8,430 nucleotides of DNA from Verrucomicrobiia bacterium. Its GTDB lineage: Bacteria; Verrucomicrobiota; Verrucomicrobiia; Opitutales; Opitutaceae. The position numbers and the translations under genes were made by a program. Below are positions 1 through 7,206 of this stretch, one piece after another. The stretch lies in the NCBI GenBank assembly GCA_030424825.1, contig JAUHWE010000161.1, forward strand, positions 1-8,430. The letters are read 5' to 3'. Position 1 is the first letter of the stretch; every line of letters begins with the position of its first letter. The notes beneath the pieces were generated by a model that saw nothing but the letters and a program-made list of their open reading frames with translations, was not told where the DNA came from and did no database searches.

Positions 1-446
1 CGAATGCGATCATGGTACATGGGGATTTGCATTTCGCTACTCTCGTACAGCAAGGGATCGATGACTGGGAAGACGCTGGCTGGGCCTTTACGCTGACCTC
101 TGTTTCCACACAGACCCATCGAGCTTGGCGACCCAAGGTGGAAGGCGGAAACCGCCAGCCCGGGATGCCCGATCACACTGGCCGCTACCTAGACGGCTGG
201 GGCAACAAGATCACGGTTTGGGCGGCGGCCAACCCCTACAGCTTTCTCATTGAGGATCCTTATAAGGGCGATGGAGAGCGTACACTCGAGTATTTGCGTA
301 ACAGCGGGCAAGGATACGGGATCGTGAGATTCAATAAGCCCAAGGGGTCCATAACCTTCGAAAGTTGGCCTGTATACGGAAACTTCCGGAGCCCCGACGC
401 CCATGAGCAGCATCCGGGCTTCCCCAAAACGGTTTCGATGCAGTAG
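1..446 (+). CDS. PhoD-like metallophosphatase, C-terminal fragment (5' end outside the window)
   Basis: This is the last ~147 codons of a gene that enters the window already in frame (first full codon at position 3) and stops with TAG at 444-446. The ATG at 12 lies inside a conserved motif, so it is almost certainly not the start. The stretch reads NAIMVHGDLHFATLVQQGIDDW, in which G-D-x-H matches the C-terminal metal-binding motif of PhoD-like (calcineurin-type) phosphatases. It is followed by the WAF...TxTHRAWRP and TGRYLDGWGNKITVWAAANP segments that I associate with the large PhoD-like proteins of Verrucomicrobiota, Planctomycetota and Bacteroidota. Family enzymes hydrolyse phosphomono- or diesters with a metal centre, usually outside the cytoplasm. 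The remaining metal ligands and any signal peptide lie upstream and cannot be seen. The substrate is unknown. Another member of the family starts at 7321, so two such genes bracket the sulfatases and the receptor. Confidence 0.82.
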   Translation, partial: NAIMVHGDLHFATLVQQGIDDWEDAGWAFTLTSVSTQTHRAWRPKVEGGNRQPGMPDHTGRYLDGWGNKITVWAAANPYSFLIEDPYKGDGERTLEYLRNSGQGYGIVRFNKPKGSITFESWPVYGNFRSPDAHEQHPGFPKTVSMQ

Positions 447-480
447 GGGAAAGAATTGGACTCGGGACTGATTAGTTTTT

Positions 481-496
481 TGAAAGTATACTTTCA
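481..496. promoter_or_regulatory. Perfect 16-bp palindrome, candidate operator upstream of sulfatase 1
   Basis: TGAAAGTATACTTTCA is perfectly self-complementary over 16 bases, and the symmetry stops exactly at its ends. Its centre contains TATACT (487-492), a five-of-six match to a -10 hexamer, on both strands. No good -35 hexamer is seen at 16-18 bases upstream. It lies 72 bp before the ATG of sulfatase 1 in a 121-bp gap. A protein bound here could block transcription. The regulator family is not clear: the centre is TA rather than the CG typical of LacI-family sites. Confidence 0.45.
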
Positions 497-567
497 TGGA
501 TTTTGCAAGATGCTAGCAGCATAGAGGTTGATGATTCCGAACCAGAACCTGTGAGCTAATTAGTGGT

Positions 568-2346
568 ATGAAATCCAGACAACTACTGCTCGCCACTTTA
601 GTGGCTATTGGCACGTTGCCTTCGATTCTGTGGTCAACGCGCCCCAATGTTATCCTCGTCATGACCGACGATCAGGGCTACGGCGATCTCGGCTGCCACG
701 GGAACCCGATCTTGAAGACGCCCGAGCTGGATAAGCTGCACGCCGAATCGATTCGATTCACCGATTTCCATGTGAGTCCTTTTTGCACGCCGACGCGAGC
801 GGCGCTTTTGACGGGGAATCATCCGGCCTATACCGGAGCGTTTCGAACCAGCTCGGGACGCACCATGATGCATCCGGATGAGAAAACGATCGCTCATTTG
901 TTTTCGGAAAATGGATACGCGACGGGGCTGGTTGGCAAGTGGCACCTGGGCGACAATGCCCCGCACCGTCCGCAGGATCGCGGCTTCCAGGACGTGCTCT
1001 GGCACAAAGCAGGTGGAGTGGGTCAGGCGCCGGACTACTGGGGCAATGACTATTTCGACGATACCTACGAGCGTGCAACCGCCAGCAACAAGAAGGGGAC
1101 CTTTGAAAAATTCGAGGGCTACTGCACGGATGTTTGGTTTCGGGAAGGGATCCGCTTTGTTGAAGCGAATCGCGAAAAGCCGTTCTTCCTCTACTTGGCG
1201 CTTAACGCGCCGCACGGTCCGTATCTGGTTCCCGATGAATGGGCGGAGCCCTATCGCGGCAACGCGGAGGTCCCCAACGCCAACTTCTACGGGATGATCG
1301 CGAACATCGATCATAACATGGGGATCCTGCGTGATCGATTGGATGAACTCGGGCTGGCCGAAAACACGATCCTGATTTTCATGACGGATAATGGAACGTC
1401 CGCCGGTTTCGAACTGGACCGGAATGACCCCGTTTTCGGTCCGCTGGATTCGCTTCCAGTTAGCGGCTACAACGCAGGTATGCGGGGACGAAAGTCGTCG
1501 GTCTTTGAAGGAGGTCATCGCGTGCCCTTCTTTATCTACTGGCCAAACGGTGGCCTAACCGGGGGCAAGGACATCGACACCTTGGCCGCTCATATCGATG
1601 TGCTACCGACTCTGGCAGATTTGTGTGATATACAGATTCCGGATACTTTTGATGAAGATGGGATTTCGCTTAAGCCGCTGTTAGACGGGAACGAGGAATC
1701 CTGGAAACGAACTCAACATGTGGTGCAGTATCATGGAGGGGCTTATGGCAATGCCATGCCACCGGGTCCTCTTGCCTACTCGGTGGTGATGACGGAGCGA
1801 TGGCGTCTGGTGAATTCGGACGGGCAGTATCTTTTCGATATCGAGGCCGATCTGGCGCAGCGGAACAATGTCGCCTCGGAGCATCCTGAAGTGGTCGAGC
1901 GCTTGCGTGGATTGTATGATCCGTTCTGGGAGCGAGTGTCGCCACGTATGACACCGGTCCGCATCGCTCTGGGCGATCCTGCTGAAAACCCCACAGCGTT
2001 GTCCTCGCAGGATTGGTATATGGAAACGGGGAATCCGCCCTGGAATTTCAATCAGATCAAGAAGCTTCCCAAGGTGACGGGTCCTTGGCTGGTGGACGTG
2101 CGGCGGCCCGGTCGCTATCGCATTACTCTGCGACAGTGGCCCGCCGAAGCGGACGAGCTAGTTGAGGCAGTGCGAGCGAAGGTGCAGATTGCCGGACAGG
2201 TAGAGGAGCGTGTGGTGAAGCCTGGAAACAAAGGGGTGGTGTTTGAGATGGATCTGCCCGCTGGACTGACCGAGTTGCTGACTTATCTGTACAACGAGCA
2301 GGGCGAAGCAGGTGGAGCCTATTTCACAGAAGTGGAGCGGCTTTGA
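568..2346 (+). CDS. Exported formylglycine-dependent sulfatase (arylsulfatase A-like, family S1) with C-terminal beta-domain
   Basis: The 592-residue product hydrolyses sulfate esters, probably in the periplasm or outside the cell. Residues 1-~23 form a signal peptide (MKSR, then a hydrophobic run). The mature part opens with [16 protein letters not shown], where D34 and D35 are expected calcium ligands. C73-T-P-T-R77 followed by AALLTG is the sulfatase signature; C73 must be converted to formylglycine by a maturase not encoded here. Other family landmarks are GKWHLG (K124, H126), NAPHGPY (H216), TDNG (D274, N275) and K309 with EGGHRVP (H317). Residues ~464-592 form an extra domain ([20 protein letters not shown] ... 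[10 protein letters not shown]) of the type appended to many Planctomycetota and Verrucomicrobiota arylsulfatases, and it may bind substrate. ATG 568 is the first start giving the signal peptide; no clear ribosome binding site precedes it. The native substrate cannot be told. It converges on sulfatase 2 but belongs to a different subtype. Confidence 0.95.
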   Translation: MKSRQLLLATLVAIGTLPSILWSTRPNVILVMTDDQGYGDLGCHGNPILKTPELDKLHAESIRFTDFHVSPFCTPTRAALLTGNHPAYTGAFRTSSGRTMMHPDEKTIAHLFSENGYATGLVGKWHLGDNAPHRPQDRGFQDVLWHKAGGVGQAPDYWGNDYFDDTYERATASNKKGTFEKFEGYCTDVWFREGIRFVEANREKPFFLYLALNAPHGPYLVPDEWAEPYRGNAEVPNANFYGMIANIDHNMGILRDRLDELGLAENTILIFMTDNGTSAGFELDRNDPVFGPLDSLPVSGYNAGMRGRKSSVFEGGHRVPFFIYWPNGGLTGGKDIDTLAAHIDVLPTLADLCDIQIPDTFDEDGISLKPLLDGNEESWKRTQHVVQYHGGAYGNAMPPGPLAYSVVMTERWRLVNSDGQYLFDIEADLAQRNNVASEHPEVVERLRGLYDPFWERVSPRMTPVRIALGDPAENPTALSSQDWYMETGNPPWNFNQIKKLPKVTGPWLVDVRRPGRYRITLRQWPAEADELVEAVRAKVQIAGQVEERVVKPGNKGVVFEMDLPAGLTELLTYLYNEQGEAGGAYFTEVERL

Positions 2347-2434
2347 CAGGGATTGAACCTTCGTTGAACGGGCACTCTTTTGGAGCAGCGTCTATACTCA
2401 TAGTTATAGAAACTGGCTGCATTTCCTATACGCC

Positions 2435-2460
2435 GCAGGGCGAGGAAGCTTCCGCCCTGC
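2435..2460. terminator. GC-rich hairpin between converging sulfatase genes, possible terminator
   Basis: GCAGGGC (2435-2441) pairs perfectly with GCCCTGC (2454-2460). Inside it GGAAG and CTTCC (2444-2453) can extend the stem past a two-base bulge. It lies 89 bp after the sulfatase 1 stop and 37 bp after the sulfatase 2 stop on the other strand, a natural place for a shared terminator. Neither strand has a T tract after the stem, so it is not a classic intrinsic terminator. It may stabilise mRNA 3' ends instead. Confidence 0.4.
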
Positions 2461-2464
2461 CTTG

Positions 2465-2485
2465 CGATGTCCTGATCAGACATCG
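2465..2485. repeat. Second inverted repeat in the convergent gap
   Basis: CGATGTC (2465-2471) and GACATCG (2479-2485) are perfectly complementary across a 7-base loop that holds the palindrome TGATCA. It begins only four bases after the hairpin at 2435-2460 and ends 11 bases beyond the sulfatase 2 stop codon. Together they form a tandem pair of stem-loops that could end or protect both convergent transcripts. No T tract follows on either strand. Confidence 0.4.
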
Positions 2486-2496
2486 AAGATTCTGCG

Positions 2497-4449
2497 CTAA
2501 TCGAGTATGTGTTTAATGGTTACTCCTCTGGGGATACTGAGAGGCAATTCTGGCTTTCTCAGGCTTTCGGGGTAGATGATGATTGTATCACCGGGGGACG
2601 AGTCGCGAACGGCTTCTTTGACCGGATCAGCGTAAGTTTTTGAGGGGTCGTTGCTGGCGATCCATTCGCTGTACCACGCCTGGGTCTTTCCATCGTCGTC
2701 GATGCGTCTAACCGCAGTGGGCATCTTGGCGTCGACCCGTTGTAGCCAGTCGACCAAAGTGGATTCCAGTTCCCGGGCAAGGTCGGAATCGCTGTCGTGG
2801 AGATTTCGATCTCCCGATTCGCCTAGGTTGTGAGTCAGATCATATAGCTCCCTCTCGGACATGAAGTACCCATCCTCCATGACGTTCCGGTTTTGCAGGT
2901 TGTCATTGTCCTCCCAGTACCGGATGAGTTTGAAATTTCCTTTTCGGACGGCACTGTAGGGAGCCGAATTCTTGTAATGGGGAACGTGCCAGTAGATGGC
3001 ACCGTCATCCGCTGGTGTAGCGGGATCGTTTTCGCGGTGAAACGCAGTCATCTTTCCTTGCAGCAGCGGAACGAGACTGGTTCCATCGATGGTCGCTCTG
3101 GAAAACTTGCTGGGGGAATTCCTTTCGATGGCGTCCCAACTGTCTCCGGCTAGCTCTACCAAGGTGGGAAAGAAATCGGGCCCAGTGACTGGTGCCTCGC
3201 AAGTCGTATTGGCGGTGATGCCGGGTCCTCGGATTATCAAGGGCACGCGGACGCCGCCTTCGTAGGCGTGGGTTTTCTCGCTCCGCAAGGGAGGGTTGCC
3301 GGTGTATCCATTTCTTTCGACTCCTCCATTGTCCGAGTAGAAGATGATGACTGTATTCTCAGCGATGCCTAGGGTGTCCAAGGCGTCCATGATTTGGCCT
3401 AGACTCTCGTCGATACTCTTCACCATGGAGGCGTAGGTGTAGGGTGTGCGGAAGGGTTTGCTGTTCGGCGGGGGTTCAATCTCGTGCCGGTCGTCCCGGT
3501 CCCGCCGGCCCTGGAACAAAGCGGCGTGAGCCTCTGGATCGTCGGGGGTCAGCTTCCCGTCCCGGTTTGCATCCACGCGTTTCGCCTGCATGGGGCTGTG
3601 CACACCATAGTGTGACAGGTAGAGGAAGAAGGGCCGGGATTTGCGATGGGCCAGTTCGATAAACTCCAAGGCCCGGTGGGTAAGGGCATCTGTCAGATAA
3701 GTCTGCTTCTGAAAGTCTCCATGATTCTTAGGCCAATCATCGGGGTAGCGCTTGCGAGGATCTTCCAGATTCGGGTAGTAGACGTCACTCCAGCCCGGAC
3801 CTCGATAAAAGTCCCAGCCGGGCCGTGGCCGTCCTTCCGGTTGGCCGCGAAAGCTACCGCCGATGTTGAAATCGAATCCATGCGCCTCGGGGCCAAAACC
3901 GGTTGTCCCTTCGCTGTAGACATGCCATTTGCCGACCGTGCAGGTAAGGTAGTCGGCACCGGTTCCCGAATTTGCCTTGAGGGCTCGGGCGATGGACGTC
4001 TCGTTTTGAGGGTCAAGGTTGCGAACTAGGTCCGATTCGACAGGCTCGGTGAACTTCATCTCGCTTGCGTTGAATGGACTGGAGCCTTGGTTTTGGTCGT
4101 GGGTGTTGTTGTTGGTGAAACCGATCCGGGCTGGATACTTGCCGGTCAGGATGCTGGCTCGCGAAGGGCCGCAGAATGGACAGGACGCGTAGGCGTTGGT
4201 GAAGCGCAGTCCTTCGTTGCGAAGCTGGGCAAGGCGCGGCGTGTAGTAGTAACGGCTATCGTGTTCGCCGCCAGGATTGTCGTAGGTCTGCCCCATGGGG
4301 CCTTCGAAGCCGTTGATGTCAGTCCAGCCGAGGTCGTCGACGAGGAAGAAGACGATGTTGGGCCGAGCTGTGCCTGCGAAGGTGGATTGGCAGAAAAGCC
4401 AACCACAGATGAAAAGAAGCGGTTTGAGGCGCGGGGAAGCGAGATCCAT
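2497..4449 (-). CDS. Exported formylglycine-dependent sulfatase (family S1) with EF-hand-like insert and beta-helix-like tail
   Basis: From ATG 4449 the product has 650 residues. This start gives a good signal peptide (MDLASPRLKPLLF...CQSTFAG, cut near residue 26). A TTG at 4485 would add 12 polar residues ahead of it and is less likely. Catalytic landmarks are VDDLGW (D38, D39), C93-G-P-S-R97 with ASILTGKYP (C93 is the formylglycine site), VGKWH (K174, H176), YGVHSPMQAK (H284), YSDNGG (D373, N374) and EKTHAYEGGVRVP (K392, R401). Just after H284, residues 293-304 read DANRDGKLTPDD, an EF-hand-type calcium loop that I do not recall as standard here. Residues ~607-648 (KEAVRDSSPGDTIIIYPES...LSIPRGVTIK) resemble the first coil of a parallel beta-helix protein. 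The canonical GKWHLG is altered to GKWHVY. The gene is divergent from the receptor at 4745 and convergent with sulfatase 1. The sulfated substrate is unknown. Confidence 0.94.
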   Translation of the reverse strand: MDLASPRLKPLLFICGWLFCQSTFAGTARPNIVFFLVDDLGWTDINGFEGPMGQTYDNPGGEHDSRYYYTPRLAQLRNEGLRFTNAYASCPFCGPSRASILTGKYPARIGFTNNNTHDQNQGSSPFNASEMKFTEPVESDLVRNLDPQNETSIARALKANSGTGADYLTCTVGKWHVYSEGTTGFGPEAHGFDFNIGGSFRGQPEGRPRPGWDFYRGPGWSDVYYPNLEDPRKRYPDDWPKNHGDFQKQTYLTDALTHRALEFIELAHRKSRPFFLYLSHYGVHSPMQAKRVDANRDGKLTPDDPEAHAALFQGRRDRDDRHEIEPPPNSKPFRTPYTYASMVKSIDESLGQIMDALDTLGIAENTVIIFYSDNGGVERNGYTGNPPLRSEKTHAYEGGVRVPLIIRGPGITANTTCEAPVTGPDFFPTLVELAGDSWDAIERNSPSKFSRATIDGTSLVPLLQGKMTAFHRENDPATPADDGAIYWHVPHYKNSAPYSAVRKGNFKLIRYWEDNDNLQNRNVMEDGYFMSERELYDLTHNLGESGDRNLHDSDSDLARELESTLVDWLQRVDAKMPTAVRRIDDDGKTQAWYSEWIASNDPSKTYADPVKEAVRDSSPGDTIIIYPESLRKPELPLSIPRGVTIKHILD

Positions 4450-4502
4450 GGTGTGGGATGTTAGGGTTTCCCGCTCTCCAATCAAGCTCTCAGAAGTGAT
4501 GC

Positions 4503-4514
4503 TAAACGCGTTTA
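4503..4514. promoter_or_regulatory. LacI-type palindrome upstream of sulfatase 2
   Basis: TAAACGCGTTTA is a perfect 12-bp palindrome with a central CG, the layout typical of LacI/GalR-family operators (AAACG-CGTTT half sites). It is centred about 60 bp upstream of the sulfatase 2 ATG at 4449 and about 236 bp before the receptor ATG. Position and form suggest repression or sugar-responsive control of the minus-strand sulfatase, perhaps also of the divergent receptor. No regulator gene is present in the window, and I could not identify a convincing promoter next to it. Confidence 0.45.
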
Positions 4515-4581
4515 CTAGAACCAGTGTTGTCTAGGGGCTAAAAAACGGGATTCTTCTTAAGAGTGAAAAATACCCCTTTCG

Positions 4582-4638
4582 CACTCGAAGGAGATGGAAC
4601 CTCCGGAGAATGGAAGCGTGCCGTTTGAGGTTCGAGTG
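4582..4638 (+). repeat. Inverted repeat in the leader of the TonB-dependent receptor gene
   Basis: CACTCGAA (4582-4589) is an exact reverse complement of TTCGAGTG (4631-4638). The 41 bases between them contain GGAG (4590-4593), which can pair with CTCC (4601-4604), and the palindrome CTCCGGAG (4601-4608). If transcribed, this would form a branched stem ending 106 bases before the receptor start codon. It overlaps the inverted repeat at 4618-4655, so the two stems cannot form together. Confidence 0.35.
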
Positions 4639-4655
4639 ATGCAAACCGCTGGCAC
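4618..4655 (+). repeat. Bulged hairpin GTGCCGTTTG / CAAAC-CGCT-GGCAC in the receptor leader
   Basis: GTGCC-GTTTG (4618-4627) pairs with CAAAC (4642-4646) and, after a four-base bulge, GGCAC (4651-4655): ten base pairs around a 14-base loop. It ends 89 bases before the receptor ATG. A similar arrangement, GTGCCAGTTTG ... TGGCAC, occurs at 7171-7197 ahead of the phosphatase gene. Function unknown: it could be a protein-binding site or an RNA stem. Confidence 0.35.
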
Positions 4656-4744
4656 AACAACCGAATCCCAATCTCTTTCTGGTCATTCAAGTCGAGCCTT
4701 TCAAACGAATATCCAATCACCCTGAAAACTAAAAAATCCCAAAA

Positions 4745-7060
4745 ATGAATACCAAACGAGACAGTATATGCTTATGGATTAAAGGACTCTTATCTCTCGC
4801 ACTAGTTGGCGCTTTCGAGGTCAACGCTCAAGAAGGCAACGTATACACGTTGGATCCTTTTTCAGTTAGCGTTGAGGGAGACAGGGGTTACCAGGCTGCC
4901 CAGACTATATCTGGAATCGGTGTCGCAACCGACATGCGCGACCTGCCTTTTAACACGAACGTGATTACCAGTGAGTTTCTCGAAGACAATCTGGTGGGCA
5001 AGTTCAACGAGGCCATGGATTACTCGACATCGGTTAGGCAAACGACACGGTCCGAGATTGTCGCCCGGCGTCCTTTATATACGGTTCGTGGTTTTACTAC
5101 GCGCGAAATACTGATCAACGGGATTCGGGCGAATGAGGACATTCCTGCGAATCTAATCGATCGAATCGAAGTAGTGAAGGGCCCCAACGCGCTTTACGGT
5201 GAATCCGATCCCGGCGGCCTGATCAATGTAATGCTGAAGCAAGCGCTGGTGGACGACCACTTTAGCGTCATGCAAAAGGCTGGCTCGTTTGGCTTTCTGG
5301 AAAGCTCCTTTGATGCCAACCTGGGAAGCCGCTTCGACGAACGCTTGAATCTTCGAGTAATCGGTTCCTACGAATCCTACGATGGATGGCGCAAATCTCC
5401 GGGAGGCTACGACTCTCACGATTTAGGAGTCATCGCCAACTATTCGGTCAATGAACACGTTGATTTGGTGCTCAACGGGAGCACCCTCGAGTACCGGGGA
5501 AATCAAGCCGTGCGGAGCGCGTTCATCTTCAATCGAATTCAGCCAGAGGACCTGAATGGCGATGGCGATTTTGACGATGTGGTAGAGAATATCAATGAAG
5601 GGACTATCCGTCGCAACAGCGCTTTCCTGCCTCGGGACTATACGGGGGGAGTGCCGGAAAGCTTTATCGATCGCGACAACGACTTTTTGCAAATGGGCAC
5701 GAACATGTGGTTTGAAGGGCTCAGCCTGCAATACCTCTTTACCTATTCGAACCAACAAAGTCGCGGCTATGGTCGGATCTTTAACACCTTCAATCCTAGT
5801 GGTGTGGAGAACGCCTTCTTTCAATATGATTCCAGTAGCGGAAGGACGAAGGTGCATGCCTTGAAAGGGTTCAAGGATTTTTACGCAGGAGAGGTGCGGA
5901 ACCGCTTGAGCTTTGGCGTGCGTTTCTTCGATGACAGCAACTTTGGCGTCAATAAGCGACTCCGCAACGCGAATGGTGGGGAGCGTGCGTTTATAGAATC
6001 TTGGGCGGCCAACAACCCGTCCGCCCAGATCCGGCAGACCATTTCTATCGATGAGATTCAAAGAGCGCATTCACTCTCAGAAGCGGATGCCATGGCGGAA
6101 GGCATAGACTATTGGAACGATAATTTGCTGCCCCTCGGCTATGTGATTGATTTCGGCTCCGGCACGACGACCAACGGCTTGAGTACGACTGATGTGTTGA
6201 CCGCCAATATATCAGACCTGATTACCTTTGGGGACAATCGGGCCCACCTGTTGTTGGGACTACGGTTTACAGATGTCGAGGAAACGCCCGCCTTTGCTGG
6301 TAATCAAGCCCCTGAGCCCTTTAGGGGAGATGATATATCAGAGCAAATTGGATACGTGTATAATTTCAATGAAAACGTGTCCGGGTTTATTAACTACGCG
6401 ACCTCCTATGCGGGAAATCGGGCGGTGGATCCGGATACCGGACGGGTTCGTCCACCGCAAACGGGGAAGGCCTACGAAGCCGGAGTCAAGATGGACCTAA
6501 TGGAAGGGGTTCTTTCCGGAAGCATTGGGCTTTTTGACGTCTCCAAGAGTAACGTTCTAAAATCCGCTTTCGATCCGGACTTTGGAGAGACACGCAACGA
6601 GTTGACTAATGACGTCAGCAGTGGTGTGGAAGTCGAACTCTTCTACACGCCGAATGAGAATTGGCAAACCACATTGGCCTACACCTACATGGATGCCCAT
6701 GCGGACCTGCCGCCTACGTCGTTGCCGGTTCTGGGACTGGAAGGGGCCGCGCCCCATTCCTATTCGGTCTGGACAAACTACAGAGTCACCGAAGGTCCGC
6801 TGACAGGATTTAGATTCGGTGGCGGATTGGTGATCGCCGAAGGCCCGATCCCCCAGTCCCCGACGGCGCCCAACCGGTGGATTATCGAAGACGGCTACAC
6901 GGAATTAGATTTGTTTGCCCGCTATGAAACCACGATCGCCGACAGGCCTACCACCTTTGGTGTGAATGTTGATAATGCGAACAACGTGTTCTTCTTCCGC
7001 ACTCGCGGAAACGCTAACGAGCGCCGCCGCGTCGTGTTTTCGGTGAAGGTGGCGCTGTGA
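4745..7060 (+). CDS. TonB-dependent outer-membrane receptor (plug plus beta-barrel)
   Basis: The 771-residue product is an outer-membrane channel that would take up a ligand using energy from TonB-ExbBD. A signal peptide covers residues 1-28 (cut near VNA-QE). The mature start, YTLDPFSVSVEGDRGYQAAQT (residues 34-54), is the hallmark N-terminus of Opitutae receptors and probably includes the TonB contact region. The plug follows (~50-165), with RDLPFNTNVIT, LYTVRGF, ILINGIRA and IDRIEVVKGPNALYG (138-152). The rest is the 22-strand barrel, rich in alternating aromatic strands and ending RRRVVFSVKVAL. The usual terminal aromatic residue is replaced by leucine. Sequence style is closest to siderophore-type receptors, but in this group such receptors also serve in polymer use, so the ligand is open. 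Residues 269-280 (DLNGDGDFDDVV) look like a calcium loop in an extracellular segment. ATG 4745 follows an A-rich leader without a Shine-Dalgarno site. No SusD-like partner is present. Confidence 0.93.
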   Translation: MNTKRDSICLWIKGLLSLALVGAFEVNAQEGNVYTLDPFSVSVEGDRGYQAAQTISGIGVATDMRDLPFNTNVITSEFLEDNLVGKFNEAMDYSTSVRQTTRSEIVARRPLYTVRGFTTREILINGIRANEDIPANLIDRIEVVKGPNALYGESDPGGLINVMLKQALVDDHFSVMQKAGSFGFLESSFDANLGSRFDERLNLRVIGSYESYDGWRKSPGGYDSHDLGVIANYSVNEHVDLVLNGSTLEYRGNQAVRSAFIFNRIQPEDLNGDGDFDDVVENINEGTIRRNSAFLPRDYTGGVPESFIDRDNDFLQMGTNMWFEGLSLQYLFTYSNQQSRGYGRIFNTFNPSGVENAFFQYDSSSGRTKVHALKGFKDFYAGEVRNRLSFGVRFFDDSNFGVNKRLRNANGGERAFIESWAANNPSAQIRQTISIDEIQRAHSLSEADAMAEGIDYWNDNLLPLGYVIDFGSGTTTNGLSTTDVLTANISDLITFGDNRAHLLLGLRFTDVEETPAFAGNQAPEPFRGDDISEQIGYVYNFNENVSGFINYATSYAGNRAVDPDTGRVRPPQTGKAYEAGVKMDLMEGVLSGSIGLFDVSKSNVLKSAFDPDFGETRNELTNDVSSGVEVELFYTPNENWQTTLAYTYMDAHADLPPTSLPVLGLEGAAPHSYSVWTNYRVTEGPLTGFRFGGGLVIAEGPIPQSPTAPNRWIIEDGYTELDLFARYETTIADRPTTFGVNVDNANNVFFFRTRGNANERRRVVFSVKVAL

Positions 7061-7170
7061 TGGTGGGCGGTTTGACTAGCAAAATCGTATTGGATAATTT
7101 TGTTCCCCCCCCTAGCGAAACCGCTTCTGGCATTTAATACGTGTCCACGGGGAGGTTTCCGGTCGGTAGG

Positions 7171-7197
7171 GTGCCAGTTTGTTGCTAGGATTGGCAC
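7171..7197 (+). repeat. Inverted repeat GTGCCA / TGGCAC after the receptor gene
   Basis: GTGCCA (7171-7176) and TGGCAC (7192-7197) are exact reverse complements around a 15-base loop. The left side continues as GTTTG, as does the left arm of the element at 4618. No T run follows, so a terminator role is doubtful. It lies 124 bp upstream of the lipoprotein start at 7321. Confidence 0.3.
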
Positions 7198-7206
7198 TTG
7201 CATATG

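Noticed and set aside
634..1518. Minus-strand open frame of 294 codons inside sulfatase 1
   Set aside because: It lies wholly antisense to a clear sulfatase with all catalytic motifs and has no recognisable domain; a GC-rich coding shadow.
2391..2410. TCTATA / TATAGA inverted repeat after sulfatase 1
   Set aside because: It is only six AT-rich pairs, within chance expectation, with no T tract.
4450..4485. A longer sulfatase 2 starting with TTG at 4485
   Set aside because: It would put 12 polar residues ahead of the signal peptide; ATG 4449 gives a normal signal sequence and places the LacI-like palindrome fully upstream.
5423..6070. Minus-strand open frame of 215 codons inside the receptor gene
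   Set aside because: It is antisense to conserved barrel sequence, with no signal, domain or plausible start context.
7060..7137. A 25-codon frame whose ATG overlaps the receptor stop (ATGA-like junction), containing a run of eight C
   Set aside because: It is too short with no recognisable feature; the overlap is probably chance. The C run is indel-prone but lies outside a supported gene.
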